Source: Pseudomonadota bacterium (GTDB lineage Bacteria; Myxococcota_A; UBA9042; GCA-2863065). From it: DNA of 37,877 bases. Each line of letters opens with the position of its first letter. Position 1 is the stretch's first letter. Made by a program: the position numbers and the translations under genes. Location: assembly GCA_947498315.1 (NCBI GenBank), contig CANMLD010000017.1, positions 1 to 37,877 of the forward strand, read 5' to 3'. Below are positions 1-7,519 of this stretch, piece after piece. The notes under the pieces were generated by a model that saw only the letters and a program-made list of their open reading frames with translations, made no database searches and was not told where the DNA came from.

Positions 1-1
1 G

Positions 2-91
2 GCCGCCCCGGCGGACCCGGCTGCCGCTCCGGCCGCCCCGGCGGACCCGGCTGCCGCCCCGGCCGCCCCGGCGGACCCGGCTGCCGCCCCG
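2..91 (+). repeat. 3 x 30 bp tandem repeat (coding)
   Basis: Three head-to-tail copies of a GC-rich 30 bp unit. The unit length is a multiple of three, so changes in copy number keep the frame. The array starts at or before the window edge, so total copy number is unknown. Confidence 0.9.
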
Positions 92-97
92 AAGTAA
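2..97 (+). CDS. C-terminal end of an Ala/Pro-repeat protein (partial)
   Basis: The window opens inside a reading frame that ends at TAA 95-97. What remains is three tandem copies of a 30 bp unit, translated as the decapeptide AAPADPAAAP, followed by a single Lys. Copies differ by only one base, so the array is young or kept uniform by slippage. Ala/Pro/Asp-rich tails like this are usually flexible linkers or C-terminal extensions. The N-terminal domain that would identify the protein lies outside the window, so no function is given. The frame is supported by the clean stop and by the hairpin just after it. Confidence 0.6.
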   Translation, partial: AAPADPAAAPAAPADPAAAPAAPADPAAAPK

Positions 98-111
98 TCA
101 ATTCAGTTCGA

Positions 112-148
112 GCCCCGCCTTCGACGTGTAGAGACGCGAAGGCGAGGC
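112..148. terminator. hairpin between convergent genes
   Basis: CGCCTTCG at 116-123 and CGAAGGCG at 137-144 form a perfect 8 bp stem, extendable to about 12 bp with one mismatch, around a 13 nt loop. It lies between the end of the repeat-protein gene (97) and the end of the convergent CPBP protease gene (151). That suits a bidirectional terminator, although there is no strong T-tract. Confidence 0.5.
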
Positions 149-150
149 GC

Positions 151-924
151 TCACTGATTCCGAATCGCCCGGCATAACGCCGCCCCCCCCAGCAGAAGCA
201 AGCCAGACAGGATCGGCCAGACCCAAGCTCCGAGCCGGTCCCACGTAGCCCCAGCGCCGCCGAGCTCCATGACGCCGAGCGTGTTGTGAAGCGCGTGAGC
301 GAGGATGGGCAACAAGAGCGTCCCCGACGCCGCTCGGAGTGCTCCAAGTGCGAGCCCAGCCACCAGATATGCGGGCATCCCGTAGACGTCGAGGTGAAAG
401 AGCACGAATCCACCCGCTTGGACCAGGACGGCGCCTGCCCTCCCTAGAGCCGCGAGACGCACCTGGAACACCCCGCGAAAGAAGGTCTCTTCACAAATCG
501 GGGCGATCGCGGCTAGGACAAGGTAGCTAAGGGCGAGCGTGGCTCCCGTGGTCGTCGTCGCGTCGTTCCACCACAGCGGCTGCTCAGTGCCGGTAATCGT
601 CGCCCACTGGCGAATCACGGGCACCTGTGCGATGGCCCATGCGGCTGTGAGGCAGATGGTGGCGGTCGTCCAGGCGACGACTCGTGTCGGGGCCTTACCG
701 ACGACGTCCGTCCACTCGAGCGCATCGACCCGCCAGACGATGACGGCCACGCCAAGGACAGCCAGGAGTTGTTGGGCAGCCACGTTGAGCAGAACTGAGG
801 AGGGCGAGACAACCCCGGTGGGAGAATCGAGTGAGCCGACTAGCGCCGGGGTCACCAGCGCCGCGACGAAGAAGGCGCCCGCGAAGAGGAGGAGTAGTTC
901 AAAACCCGCTGGGATCCTGGGCAC
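151..924 (-). CDS. CPBP-family intramembrane metalloprotease (CAAX protease / Abi type)
   Basis: A 257-residue multi-pass membrane protein with the three motifs of the CPBP family: EExxxR (E145, E146, R150), FxxxH (H177 in FVLFH) and HxxxN (H210 in HALHN, with N214). These form the membrane-embedded zinc site of CAAX-prenyl and bacteriocin-processing proteases. The bacterial substrate is usually unknown; proposed roles include peptide maturation and bacteriocin self-immunity. The GTG start at 922-924 directly follows the TAG stop of the upstream phosphatase in the same reading frame, with zero spacing, so the two genes should be co-transcribed and probably coupled. A phosphatase-protease fusion by readthrough is possible but not supported by known families. 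Confidence 0.85.
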   Translation of the reverse strand: MPRIPAGFELLLLFAGAFFVAALVTPALVGSLDSPTGVVSPSSVLLNVAAQQLLAVLGVAVIVWRVDALEWTDVVGKAPTRVVAWTTATICLTAAWAIAQVPVIRQWATITGTEQPLWWNDATTTTGATLALSYLVLAAIAPICEETFFRGVFQVRLAALGRAGAVLVQAGGFVLFHLDVYGMPAYLVAGLALGALRAASGTLLLPILAHALHNTLGVMELGGAGATWDRLGAWVWPILSGLLLLGGAALCRAIRNQ

Positions 925-1392
925 CTATTTACGACGCTCCCACTTCTCGAGGGTCGAGATCGCCGGCCTGGCCGATGGACGGGCAGCCTGAAACGACGCG
1001 AGCACCGTCTCCAATGGTTGTTTCGACTCTCGCATGATCCAGGCGATGGCCACGGTCGGGGACCGATTGATCCCCGCCGTGCAGTGGAGGTAAACGCGCC
1101 GTCCGCTCTTGACCAGCTTGTCGAGGGCGTCCACGGCGCCCAGCAGGTTCTTGGCAAGATCGGAGGCGTCGAAGTCGATTATCGGCACCCGAACGGCGGA
1201 GATGCCGCGCCCGGTATAGAAGCGCCAGAAACGCTCCCATGAGGCCGCACGCTCGTCGAGATCGGCGTCCGATTGCACTGAGAGGACGGCGGTGAAGCCG
1301 AGGGCCTGAAGGTGCAGGATGTCCTCTGGCGTCGCAGGGTAGCTACCCACGGCGAGCTCAGAGGTGATGTTGGCGTAATCGAGCGTTATCAC
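925..1392 (-). CDS. dual-specificity / tyrosine phosphatase-like protein
   Basis: About 155 residues with the cysteine-phosphatase P-loop HCxxGxxR (H103, C104, R110 in HCTAGINRS) and a likely general acid in the IDFDASD segment (about 73-78). Compact phosphatases of this DSP type dephosphorylate Tyr/Ser/Thr or phosphorylated small molecules; the substrate is not evident. The frame stays open up to 1497, but its upstream codons run into the 16 bp repeat array. The GTG at 1392, preceded by a GAAGAGAG ribosome site, gives the natural N-terminus MITLDYANITSELAVGSYP and is preferred. The gene heads an operon with the abutting CPBP protease. Confidence 0.8.
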   Translation of the reverse strand: MITLDYANITSELAVGSYPATPEDILHLQALGFTAVLSVQSDADLDERAASWERFWRFYTGRGISAVRVPIIDFDASDLAKNLLGAVDALDKLVKSGRRVYLHCTAGINRSPTVAIAWIMRESKQPLETVLASFQAARPSARPAISTLEKWERRK

Positions 1393-1474
1393 GGTGAGCT
1401 CTCTTCGAAGCGCGCTCCGACCCGGAATCAAGGGGCGGCCGGGGCCCTTGGGTCGTCGCTGGGGATGAAGCAAA

Positions 1475-1536
1475 GTGTCAAAATCGGACAGTGTCAAAAT
1501 CGGACAGTGTCAAAATCGGACAGTGTCAAAATCGGA
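1475..1536. repeat. 4 x 16 bp tandem repeat with TGTC-N7-GACA dyads
   Basis: Three perfect copies of GTGTCAAAATCGGACA plus a fourth of 14 matching bases. On the minus strand each unit reads TGTC-CGATTTT-GACA, an imperfect dyad, and neighbouring units join as GACACTGTC. The array lies about 85 bp upstream of the phosphatase start and also supplies the stop codon of the upstream small ORF. Two readings are possible: a multi-site operator, or a remnant of the repeated ends of an insertion sequence (IS21-family ends carry several internal repeats). Confidence 0.8.
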
Positions 1537-1804
1537 GGTACTCGTTGTCGAAGACACAGCTTCCCGGCGCCGTGGCACCGCCATAGCCGAGCTCGGTGCG
1601 GACGCGGTCCATAGGCAAAAATGCGAAGGCGAGCTCCTTGGACTTCGAGAGCGTGAAAGACAGCGGTTCACCGACGTCGTCCTCAAACTCGTCGGGGAGA
1701 GAGGAGCCGGCGCCAATGACGACGAGGACATCGGCTCGCTCTGACGCGGCAGCGTAAAGCGGAAGGCCGACGAAGATCATGATGAGCCGGCAGATGAACG
1801 ACAC
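1526..1804 (-). CDS. small secreted hypothetical protein, possibly truncated
   Basis: About 92 residues from a GTG at 1804 (alternative ATG 1780). The N-terminus is a good signal peptide: R6, a hydrophobic LIMIFVGLPLYAAAS core, then a mature acidic start. Codons after the signal have the G/C-rich third positions of real genes here, so the frame is probably coding even though I do not recognise the family. It ends inside the 16 bp repeat array, where TTTTGA of the first unit met gives the stop. That suggests a longer gene cut short by arrival of the array. There is no convincing Shine-Dalgarno sequence at either start. Confidence 0.45.
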   Translation of the reverse strand: MSFICRLIMIFVGLPLYAAASERADVLVVIGAGSSLPDEFEDDVGEPLSFTLSKSKELAFAFLPMDRVRTELGYGGATAPGSCVFDNEYLRF

Positions 1805-1903
1805 GCCGAAGAGGGTAAGCGGTAGGTCGCTGCAGCGCAAACGGACCTCAGCCTGATGCAGTGACGCAACCGAAAGCGTTTGCAACGCGGGGCGGGGCAC
1901 CGG

Positions 1904-2311
1904 ATGCTGCGCGAGATGTGCTGTACGCCCGCCCTGCCCTCCTTCGCCGTATCGATTTGCCTCGCGTTGCCTATAGGTGCCGTCTTGGGTGGTTGTGCGC
2001 CCGAATTCGCGGACGCTTGCTCATCGTCGCGTCAGCCCGGGTTCGAGCTCACGGTCACGTCAGCTCCCGGTGACATCTGCAACGCGCAAGTCACCGCGTA
2101 TGGCGTCGACGACGCTTTCGCCGAGACCCTGACCGTCGAGGACTGCAAGTACGTCGGCGTCGTCGAGCGCCCGGGGTCCTATCGGGTCGTCATCAGCGCA
2201 CGAGGATACCAGCCCGAGGTCCTCTTCCCGACGGTCGTGGAGGACGCGTGCGGCTGGGTCGACACGACACGGCTATTCATCCTGCTGACTCCGGAAGCCC
2301 CGCCCGCCTGA
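1904..2311 (+). CDS. small lipoprotein, carboxypeptidase-regulatory-like fold possible
   Basis: A 135-residue protein starting at ATG 1904. The signal peptide ends in an L-G-G-C lipobox (VLGGC), so it should be anchored in a membrane by a lipidated Cys. The mature part is short and contains paired cysteines. Its spacing (SAPGDICNAQVTAYG, RPGSYRVVISARGYQ) resembles small beta-sandwich domains of the carboxypeptidase-regulatory type, with the typical GxYxVxxxAxGY pattern. No enzymatic motif is visible. An in-frame ATG at 1880 would add a non-signal-like extension and is less likely. Confidence 0.65.
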   Translation: MLREMCCTPALPSFAVSICLALPIGAVLGGCAPEFADACSSSRQPGFELTVTSAPGDICNAQVTAYGVDDAFAETLTVEDCKYVGVVERPGSYRVVISARGYQPEVLFPTVVEDACGWVDTTRLFILLTPEAPPA

Positions 2312-2347
2312 CGCGTAGTTGGGAGCAGGGAGTCGTGCTCCTCGAGA

Positions 2348-2509
2348 CCCCGAATCGTCGGCGGGAGGTGCCGCGAAATCGCCCTCGACTCGCGATGGCC
2401 AGGGCGTTTCCGGTGGCGAAAGCGGGCTCATTGCCCCGGTGAGACACCGGAAGCGACCTGAACGCGCGAGGCGAAGCGATTTCGCGCACCGGACGCCGAC
2501 GATTCGGGG
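2348..2509. mobile_element. MITE-like element, copy 1 (162 bp)
   Basis: The element is bounded by perfect 16 bp inverted repeats, CCCCGAATCGTCGGCG at the left and its complement at the right. Homology continues inward to about 34 bp per end with a few mismatches (through GCGAAATCGC). It is related over its length, in inverted orientation, to 21862-22067. It encodes no protein. It starts 36 bp after the stop of the lipoprotein gene and ends 50 bp before the TetR gene. The structure fits a non-autonomous miniature transposon or a large REP-type palindrome. I could not see a clear target-site duplication. Confidence 0.75.
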
Positions 2510-2559
2510 AGTAATCGAGTCGTTGACGAGCACGCCTCGACGTGTAATGACCCGCGCCC

Positions 2560-3126
2560 ATGGAAGAAAGGGCAAGACGCATCGTGGATACCGCTATCGA
2601 GCTCGCGGAGCTTGGCGGCTTCGAGGCTGTTCGCCTACGTGATGTTGCCGACAAGGCTTCGGTTGCATTAGGTACGGTCTATAAGCGATTTCGCGGAAAG
2701 GAGGACATCCTGATCGCCGCCCTAGAGCGCGAGATGGAGACCTTCGACATGATGATTCGCACCTACCCGATCCCGGGCGATCGCCCTGTCGATCGGGTAG
2801 CGCAGTTCTTCGCGCTCGCGACCACGGCACTTTGCGCCAAGCCGAACTTCGCGCGAGCGGTCCTGAAGGCCCTCTCTTCGGGCGATCCGAGCCTCACGGA
2901 GCGCGTGACCCGCTTCCACACCAGCGTTGGCACGCTGATCAATCTGACGATTGCCGGTGAAGGGAATACGCCGCCGAGTGACCAACGCATCGCCTTCCTT
3001 CTCCAGCAGATCTGGTTCGCGCAACTGGTAGGATGGATGGGTGGGATCGCGAACGAAGACAGCCTGGTCGAGCACATGCGCTACGCCTCTCAGTTGCTCG
3101 TCCCGATGGTGGTCGAGGCGCGCTGA
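2560..3126 (+). CDS. TetR/AcrR-family transcriptional regulator
   Basis: A 188-residue protein with an N-terminal TetR helix-turn-helix (about residues 1-50: ARRIVDTAIELAELGGF, then VRLRDVADKASVALGTVYKRF and KEDIL) and an all-helical ligand-binding region after it. The VALGTVYKRFRxKEDIL recognition segment is like that of KstR-type regulators of lipid or sterol catabolism, but target and ligand cannot be read from the sequence. Such proteins are dimeric repressors released by a small ligand. The next gene starts 10 bp downstream, so the two are probably one transcript. No strong ribosome site precedes the ATG. Confidence 0.85.
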   Translation: MEERARRIVDTAIELAELGGFEAVRLRDVADKASVALGTVYKRFRGKEDILIAALEREMETFDMMIRTYPIPGDRPVDRVAQFFALATTALCAKPNFARAVLKALSSGDPSLTERVTRFHTSVGTLINLTIAGEGNTPPSDQRIAFLLQQIWFAQLVGWMGGIANEDSLVEHMRYASQLLVPMVVEAR

Positions 3127-3136
3127 ACTCAGCCGA

Positions 3137-4396
3137 TTGGTCCGCGTAGCAGGAGTCACCAGAAGCGTGGCGCTGGCTCTCTGGCTCGGATGCGGCGATG
3201 GGGCGGCGCTCGACGGCACATCGAAACCCCACGCTGACGCGGTCCAGGATAGCGGTCCAATCCCGGATGTACCGGCTCCAACCAGCCCGTGTGAGCCCCG
3301 GATCGAACGCGACGGTCAGCGACTGCGTGTCAGCGGGAACGCATCTTACTTGAAACGCTTTCGGGACGAGGGCGACGACTCTGCAGCCTGGATGCCCATT
3401 CGCGGCGCGCCCGTGACTCTCGTCGCTGGGCTGGACGCGCTCTCATCAACCGTGACTACAGAAGCCGGGTGCTACGCCATCGAAGCCGACACCGTGGTCC
3501 CCGATGACGGTTTGAGTTTGGTTCTGGAGGCCGACTCATCACTCGTCGAAGACGGCGGGACGATGCCCTTCGCCATCGAAGTGGCGCCTGATGATACGGC
3601 GCCGCCTTGGACGTTGCGCTTCCCAGTGGCCGCGGGGCGTCTCATGGTGGACGAGCTCTACGCAGCTGGCGCCTTCAATGTCTTGGAGCAGGCCCATCGT
3701 GCGGTGGCTCGCCTCGAAGGGCGGGAGCCGAACGTGGTTCCGCCACCCGGGTTGCGCGTGCTGTGGGGGCAGACCGAGCAGCCAGCCTGCGGCTCCTGTT
3801 TCTACGTCTCTAGCTTCGTACTCGAGCTCACCGGACAGGCTGGGGACATCGACGCCCATGATAATGCCGTCGTGCTTCACGAGCTCGGCCACTACATCGA
3901 AGCCATCTACGGCGTGTACTCGAACCCGGGCGGTTTTCACGATCTCGAGCCGGCAGCGCCGACCATGGCGTGGTCCGAGGGCTTCGCGACGTGGTTTCAA
4001 GCCGTCGTACGCGACGACGGGCGCTACGTGGACGCCCAGCCCGCGCGGATCTACGTCCTCGACCTCGAGACGCCCCCCGAGCAGGCCAAGGGGACCGTCC
4101 CGGAAGGCGACGCGAGTGGCCTCGTGAGTGAAGCCCTGGTGTATGCCCTCCTCTGGGATGGGGTAGACGCGCCGTCAATCGACGACGACACCGCGAGCTG
4201 GAGCGTTTCGGAAGCTCTCGAAGCCGCGCTTTCGCCACACGGCGCCGGAGGGAAACCCGGAGGCGACGTCGGCCCGATCGGGGCGGACCTCAACGACTGG
4301 CTTCACGCCTTCGCGTGTCCGCGTTCAGCTCGGGACGTCGAAGCCGCCGCTGTGGCGCTCGGGTTCCCGTGGTCACTGGACGCCTGCGCTCGCTAG
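3137..4396 (+). CDS. secreted lipoprotein with a gluzincin-like zinc protease site
   Basis: About 419 residues from TTG 3137. This start gives a signal peptide ending in a lipobox (LWLGC, Cys 19). The linker after it is D/P-rich. A beta-rich region with a GCYAIEAD carboxypeptidase-regulatory-like pattern follows. The catalytic part has HELGHY (H248, E249, H252) and, 28 residues later, WSEGFATWF, whose Glu 281 is the expected third zinc ligand of gluzincin-type proteases. Several Cys pairs suit an extracytoplasmic protein. A GTG at 3167 with an AGGAG upstream is an alternative start but would leave a signal peptide too short to work. It ends in TAG just before a strong hairpin. Confidence 0.7.
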   Translation: MVRVAGVTRSVALALWLGCGDGAALDGTSKPHADAVQDSGPIPDVPAPTSPCEPRIERDGQRLRVSGNASYLKRFRDEGDDSAAWMPIRGAPVTLVAGLDALSSTVTTEAGCYAIEADTVVPDDGLSLVLEADSSLVEDGGTMPFAIEVAPDDTAPPWTLRFPVAAGRLMVDELYAAGAFNVLEQAHRAVARLEGREPNVVPPPGLRVLWGQTEQPACGSCFYVSSFVLELTGQAGDIDAHDNAVVLHELGHYIEAIYGVYSNPGGFHDLEPAAPTMAWSEGFATWFQAVVRDDGRYVDAQPARIYVLDLETPPEQAKGTVPEGDASGLVSEALVYALLWDGVDAPSIDDDTASWSVSEALEAALSPHGAGGKPGGDVGPIGADLNDWLHAFACPRSARDVEAAAVALGFPWSLDACAR

Positions 4397-4426
4397 AAAG
4401 GTGCGGGAAGAGGGACGATGGCGAGC

Positions 4427-4450
4427 GTGGGGCCCTTCGGAGGGCCCCAC
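4427..4450. terminator. strong hairpin between convergent genes
   Basis: GTGGGGCCCT and AGGGCCCCAC form a perfect 10 bp stem closed by a TCGG loop. It lies between the stops of the lipoprotein gene (4396, plus) and the cysteine-rich gene (4460, minus), so it probably ends both transcripts. Confidence 0.75.
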
Positions 4451-4459
4451 CAAATTGAC

Positions 4460-6754
4460 TCAGCGCGCGCGACGTCGGGCCAGCAGGCCCATCATGAGCA
4501 TCAAGCCGACCAAGAAGGTCGCAGCGAACGAGCTGTTTCGGTTGGTCGCGTTCGAGCAACCACTGCTGCCGCCCGCATCGCCAGCCGCCGCGCCGTCGGC
4601 GCTGGTCGCCCCGTCGGTGCTGTCGGTCGCGCCATCGGTCGCGCCATCGGTCGCATCGGTCGCGCCATCGGTCGCATCAGTCGTGCCGTCTGCCCCGGGC
4701 GTACCGTCGGTCGCGTCCGTTGCGCCATCTGACCCGTCGGTGGCGTCTTCACCCGGGGTGCCATCGGCCCCGCCGCCGACGCACTGCCCATCGGCAGAGC
4801 ACGTCTGGTCGAGGCCACACTTGCCGCAGGTCCCGCCGCAGCCGTCGTCGCCACAGGCTTTGCCAGAGCAGCTCGGAACGCAGAAACCACAACCGAGAGG
4901 GAACTCGCCCGTCGTCTCTGCGCCCGAACTACCGCAGTCGTAGAACCGGTTCTCCTCACTCCAACCGCAGCTTGGCGATTCGTTCTGATTGCAGTCGGCG
5001 CAGTAGAGCTGTCCGTCGGCGCACCACGTCACGCGGCCCTGTGCGTCGCAGCAGCCTTCGGACGTGAGTCCCTCTGGGCAGGTCGCCGCAGACGGCTCCC
5101 CCGCGCCCCTACACGCCTCGGGGTAGGGCCCCTGACACGCGCCGGAGCTGCACTCCGTACCCGCGCCGCACTCGCCACAGGACCCACCACAGCCGTCGTC
5201 ACCGCATAAGAGTCCGTCGCACTGGGGCGTGCAGACGACGCACTGGCTGTCTTCACAGATGAGCCCGCCCGTGCACTCGCCGCACGTCCCACCACAGCCG
5301 TCGTTGCCGCACTGCTTGCCGTCGCACTGCGGCTTACAGCAGAGGTCAGTGAAGGAGGAACACACGTCGCCGTCGGTCGCACAAGCGCCGCAGGAGCCGC
5401 CGCAGCCGTCGTCACCGCACTCCTTACCAATGCAGTTCGGCACGCATTCCGGACAGTTGCCTCCGCAATCCGTGGCACAGATGCCGGCGCAAATGTTGTC
5501 CCACACGGTGTTACAGCAGTAGTCGTCTGCCGCGCAGACGCAGGCCTGACAAGCGCAGTCCTTGCAGCCCGACTCGCCGTTGGGCTCGGCACCGCAGCCG
5601 GCCGGAACGCATTGACCGGTAGTGCAGAGCTCGCCCTCGCCACACTCGCCGCAGCTGGTGCCGCATCCGTTGTCGCCGCACTCCTGCCCGGTGCAGTCGC
5701 ACGCAAAGCACTTTGAGCCATCCGGTGCGCATTGGGTCCCTTCGCCACAGGTCCCGCAGGTGCCGCCGCAACCGTCGTCGCCGCAGGCGAGGCCGTCACA
5801 TTGCGGAACGCAAGGGCACTGCTGAAGCTCAGTGCCCTCGCACATCGACACGCACACGAAGTCCCACTCAGTGGTACAGCAGAAGTCGTCGCCGGTGCAG
5901 ACCTCGGTCTCACAAGCACAACCGCTGCAACCCGGCGTCTCCGTCGGGTTGCAACCACCGGGTACCTCGACACACTGGCCAGCGGTGTCGCAGCCAAGGC
6001 CCCCCGTGCAGGTGCCACACGCAACGCCGCAGCCGTCGTCGCCACAAACGCGACCGTCGCAGCTGCAGAGCTGGCAAGAGCCCGCGGAAGCACAGAAGTT
6101 GCCGGTCTCGCAGGTGCCACAGGTGCCGCCGCAGCCGTTATCGCCGCAGTTCTTGCCGTCGCACTGCGGCTTGCAGCAATTGTCAGCGAAGCAGGATTCG
6201 CCGTCCCCACAGGCGCCGCACGTGCCGCCGCAGCCGTCGTCACCACAGGTCTTGCCGTCGCACTTCGGGGTACAGGTGCACGCGCCTTCGACGCAGTCGG
6301 GCGTCTCGCCCGAGCAGGAGCCGCAGTACCCGAGACAACCATCGAACCCGCAGGTCTTGCCATCGCACTGAGGCGAGCAGTCCACGTCACATGCGATCGG
6401 GTTGGTACCACTGGGATCAGGGTCCGCAGTCTCGGTGCAGTCGTAGAACTCGCCAGACTCTACCCAGCCGCATGTGGCTTGGCTATTGGCGCACGGGATC
6501 GTGCACAGCGCGGTCCCGTCGGTCTCGCACCAGACGAGGGTCGTCGTGCTGCAGCAGCCGACGTAAAAGTCGCCTTCCTTCTGCCACCCGAGGAGGCTGC
6601 AGTCATCTGCGATCTTGGTCCCGTTGAAGCTGCACTCGCCTTCGACCGCCGAGGCCGTGCTCGGAATCGCGGTCCCGAGGAGCGTACAAGAGACTAGCGC
6701 CACTCGAGTACCGACCGTCTTGGCACCGGCTACCGTCTTCACCCAACTCGTCAT
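4460..6754 (-). CDS. large cysteine-rich repeat surface protein with a MYXO-CTERM-like tail
   Basis: 764 residues, starting at ATG 6754 (GAGGGG six bases upstream; an ATG at 6760 is the alternative). A Sec signal peptide ends near STASA. Ten copies of a module of the form CxGKxCGDDGCGGxCGxC run through the protein. They are interrupted by two copies of a CCxTxWDxxCxxxC domain and flanked by two related domains ending in CGWxExxxFYDC. After this comes a long D/G/T/A linker. The end is GGSSGCS, a hydrophobic helix (FAATFLVGLMLMMGLL) and RRRAR. That tripartite tail with its Cys matches the MYXO-CTERM sorting signal, thought to be processed by myxosortase (a CPBP-type enzyme) and to place proteins on the outer surface. 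All cysteines are probably disulphide-bonded. Its ligand is unknown; adhesion or a structural coat are possible. Confidence 0.85.
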   Translation of the reverse strand: MTSWVKTVAGAKTVGTRVALVSCTLLGTAIPSTASAVEGECSFNGTKIADDCSLLGWQKEGDFYVGCCSTTTLVWCETDGTALCTIPCANSQATCGWVESGEFYDCTETADPDPSGTNPIACDVDCSPQCDGKTCGFDGCLGYCGSCSGETPDCVEGACTCTPKCDGKTCGDDGCGGTCGACGDGESCFADNCCKPQCDGKNCGDNGCGGTCGTCETGNFCASAGSCQLCSCDGRVCGDDGCGVACGTCTGGLGCDTAGQCVEVPGGCNPTETPGCSGCACETEVCTGDDFCCTTEWDFVCVSMCEGTELQQCPCVPQCDGLACGDDGCGGTCGTCGEGTQCAPDGSKCFACDCTGQECGDNGCGTSCGECGEGELCTTGQCVPAGCGAEPNGESGCKDCACQACVCAADDYCCNTVWDNICAGICATDCGGNCPECVPNCIGKECGDDGCGGSCGACATDGDVCSSFTDLCCKPQCDGKQCGNDGCGGTCGECTGGLICEDSQCVVCTPQCDGLLCGDDGCGGSCGECGAGTECSSGACQGPYPEACRGAGEPSAATCPEGLTSEGCCDAQGRVTWCADGQLYCADCNQNESPSCGWSEENRFYDCGSSGAETTGEFPLGCGFCVPSCSGKACGDDGCGGTCGKCGLDQTCSADGQCVGGGADGTPGEDATDGSDGATDATDGTPGADGTTDATDGATDATDGATDGATDSTDGATSADGAAAGDAGGSSGCSNATNRNSSFAATFLVGLMLMMGLLARRRAR

Positions 6755-7051
6755 CTGCATCCCCTCGCCGCCTTTGAACGGGTCGCGGCGTCACCGCGTC
6801 CCTGCAATGGGCCCAGGCCCCCGCCCGCAACCCCAACGTCGGGCTCAGGGGCACACTGCCTTCTCCCGAACCTTTGACAGGAGCTTAGTCGAAGCTGAGG
6901 TTTTGGACGTAGCAAATCCATTTTGGCGAGCATGGAGAAGCAGACCGGGGGTGCTGTTCCCGAAGTCAGGACTATCGCGTATGCTCGTTGCGCAATGAAG
7001 TCGGGTCGGGTGGCGACCGGTGCAAGCAACGATTCTGAGGGGGGTTCGACC

Positions 7052-7507
7052 GTGGCAGATTCAAGAACGGCAGCGGCGTCAGGCGCGTTTGGCTGGAGCG
7101 GCTTCGCGTGGCGCTGGATCAGCGCGTTGGCGCTGGTACTCCTGACCTACAACCCAATGGGTTGGAGCTACGTGCATTGGATCTCGGAGTGGAACTCCGA
7201 GAGTCTGCCCCTCAAGGCCCTCGCGGGGCTCACGCTCACAGCGGCGTACTTCGTGGCGGGCCGTGCCGCAGCTGGGTCTCTCGGTAACATCGGGTCGATC
7301 TTCTTCCTCCTCATCTTCGCCGCGTTCATCTGGCTGATGCAGAGCAAGGGCTGGTTCGACCCCCAGAACGCGACAGCGCTCACGTGGGTTCTCCAGCTCG
7401 CGCTGTCGATCTACCTAGCCCTGGGTATGACGGCGTCCTTCCTGTGGAAACGCCTCACCGGCCAAGTCGATATCGCGGCCGAAGACCATGTCGATCACAA
7501 CCACTGA
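7052..7507 (+). CDS. DUF6524-like small membrane protein
   Basis: 151 residues from GTG 7052, chosen because GAGGGGGG sits eight bases upstream; an ATG at 6995 would add a low-complexity extension. Four hydrophobic segments are visible: FAWRWISALALVLLTY, LKALAGLTLTAAYFVAG, IGSIFFLLIFAAFIWLM and ALTWVLQLALSIYLALGM. A His/Asp-rich tail (EDHVDHNH) could bind metal. The early WRxxxALxLxxxTYNPxGxSYxHW pattern recalls the uncharacterised DUF6524 family of inner-membrane proteins; this is recall, not a search result. The next gene starts 12 bp later, so the two are likely co-expressed. Confidence 0.65.
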   Translation: MADSRTAAASGAFGWSGFAWRWISALALVLLTYNPMGWSYVHWISEWNSESLPLKALAGLTLTAAYFVAGRAAAGSLGNIGSIFFLLIFAAFIWLMQSKGWFDPQNATALTWVLQLALSIYLALGMTASFLWKRLTGQVDIAAEDHVDHNH

Positions 7508-7519
7508 TTTGAAGACCAA

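Noticed and set aside
1475-1536. CRISPR array
   Set aside because: The units are directly adjacent 16-mers without spacers, and no cas gene is present.
2318-2654. Overlapping ORFs of 100-125 codons on both strands around copy 1 of the element
   Set aside because: They run across the inverted repeats and flanks without signal or domain, so they come from base composition of the element.
5029-6627. Very long open frames in other frames on both strands over the cysteine-rich gene (e.g. minus 5029-6411, plus 5713-6627)
   Set aside because: They are shadows of the repetitive cysteine-rich gene. Their translations are Ala/Arg/Ser-only and have no domain or signal, whereas the chosen frame has a signal peptide, regular modules and a sorting tail.
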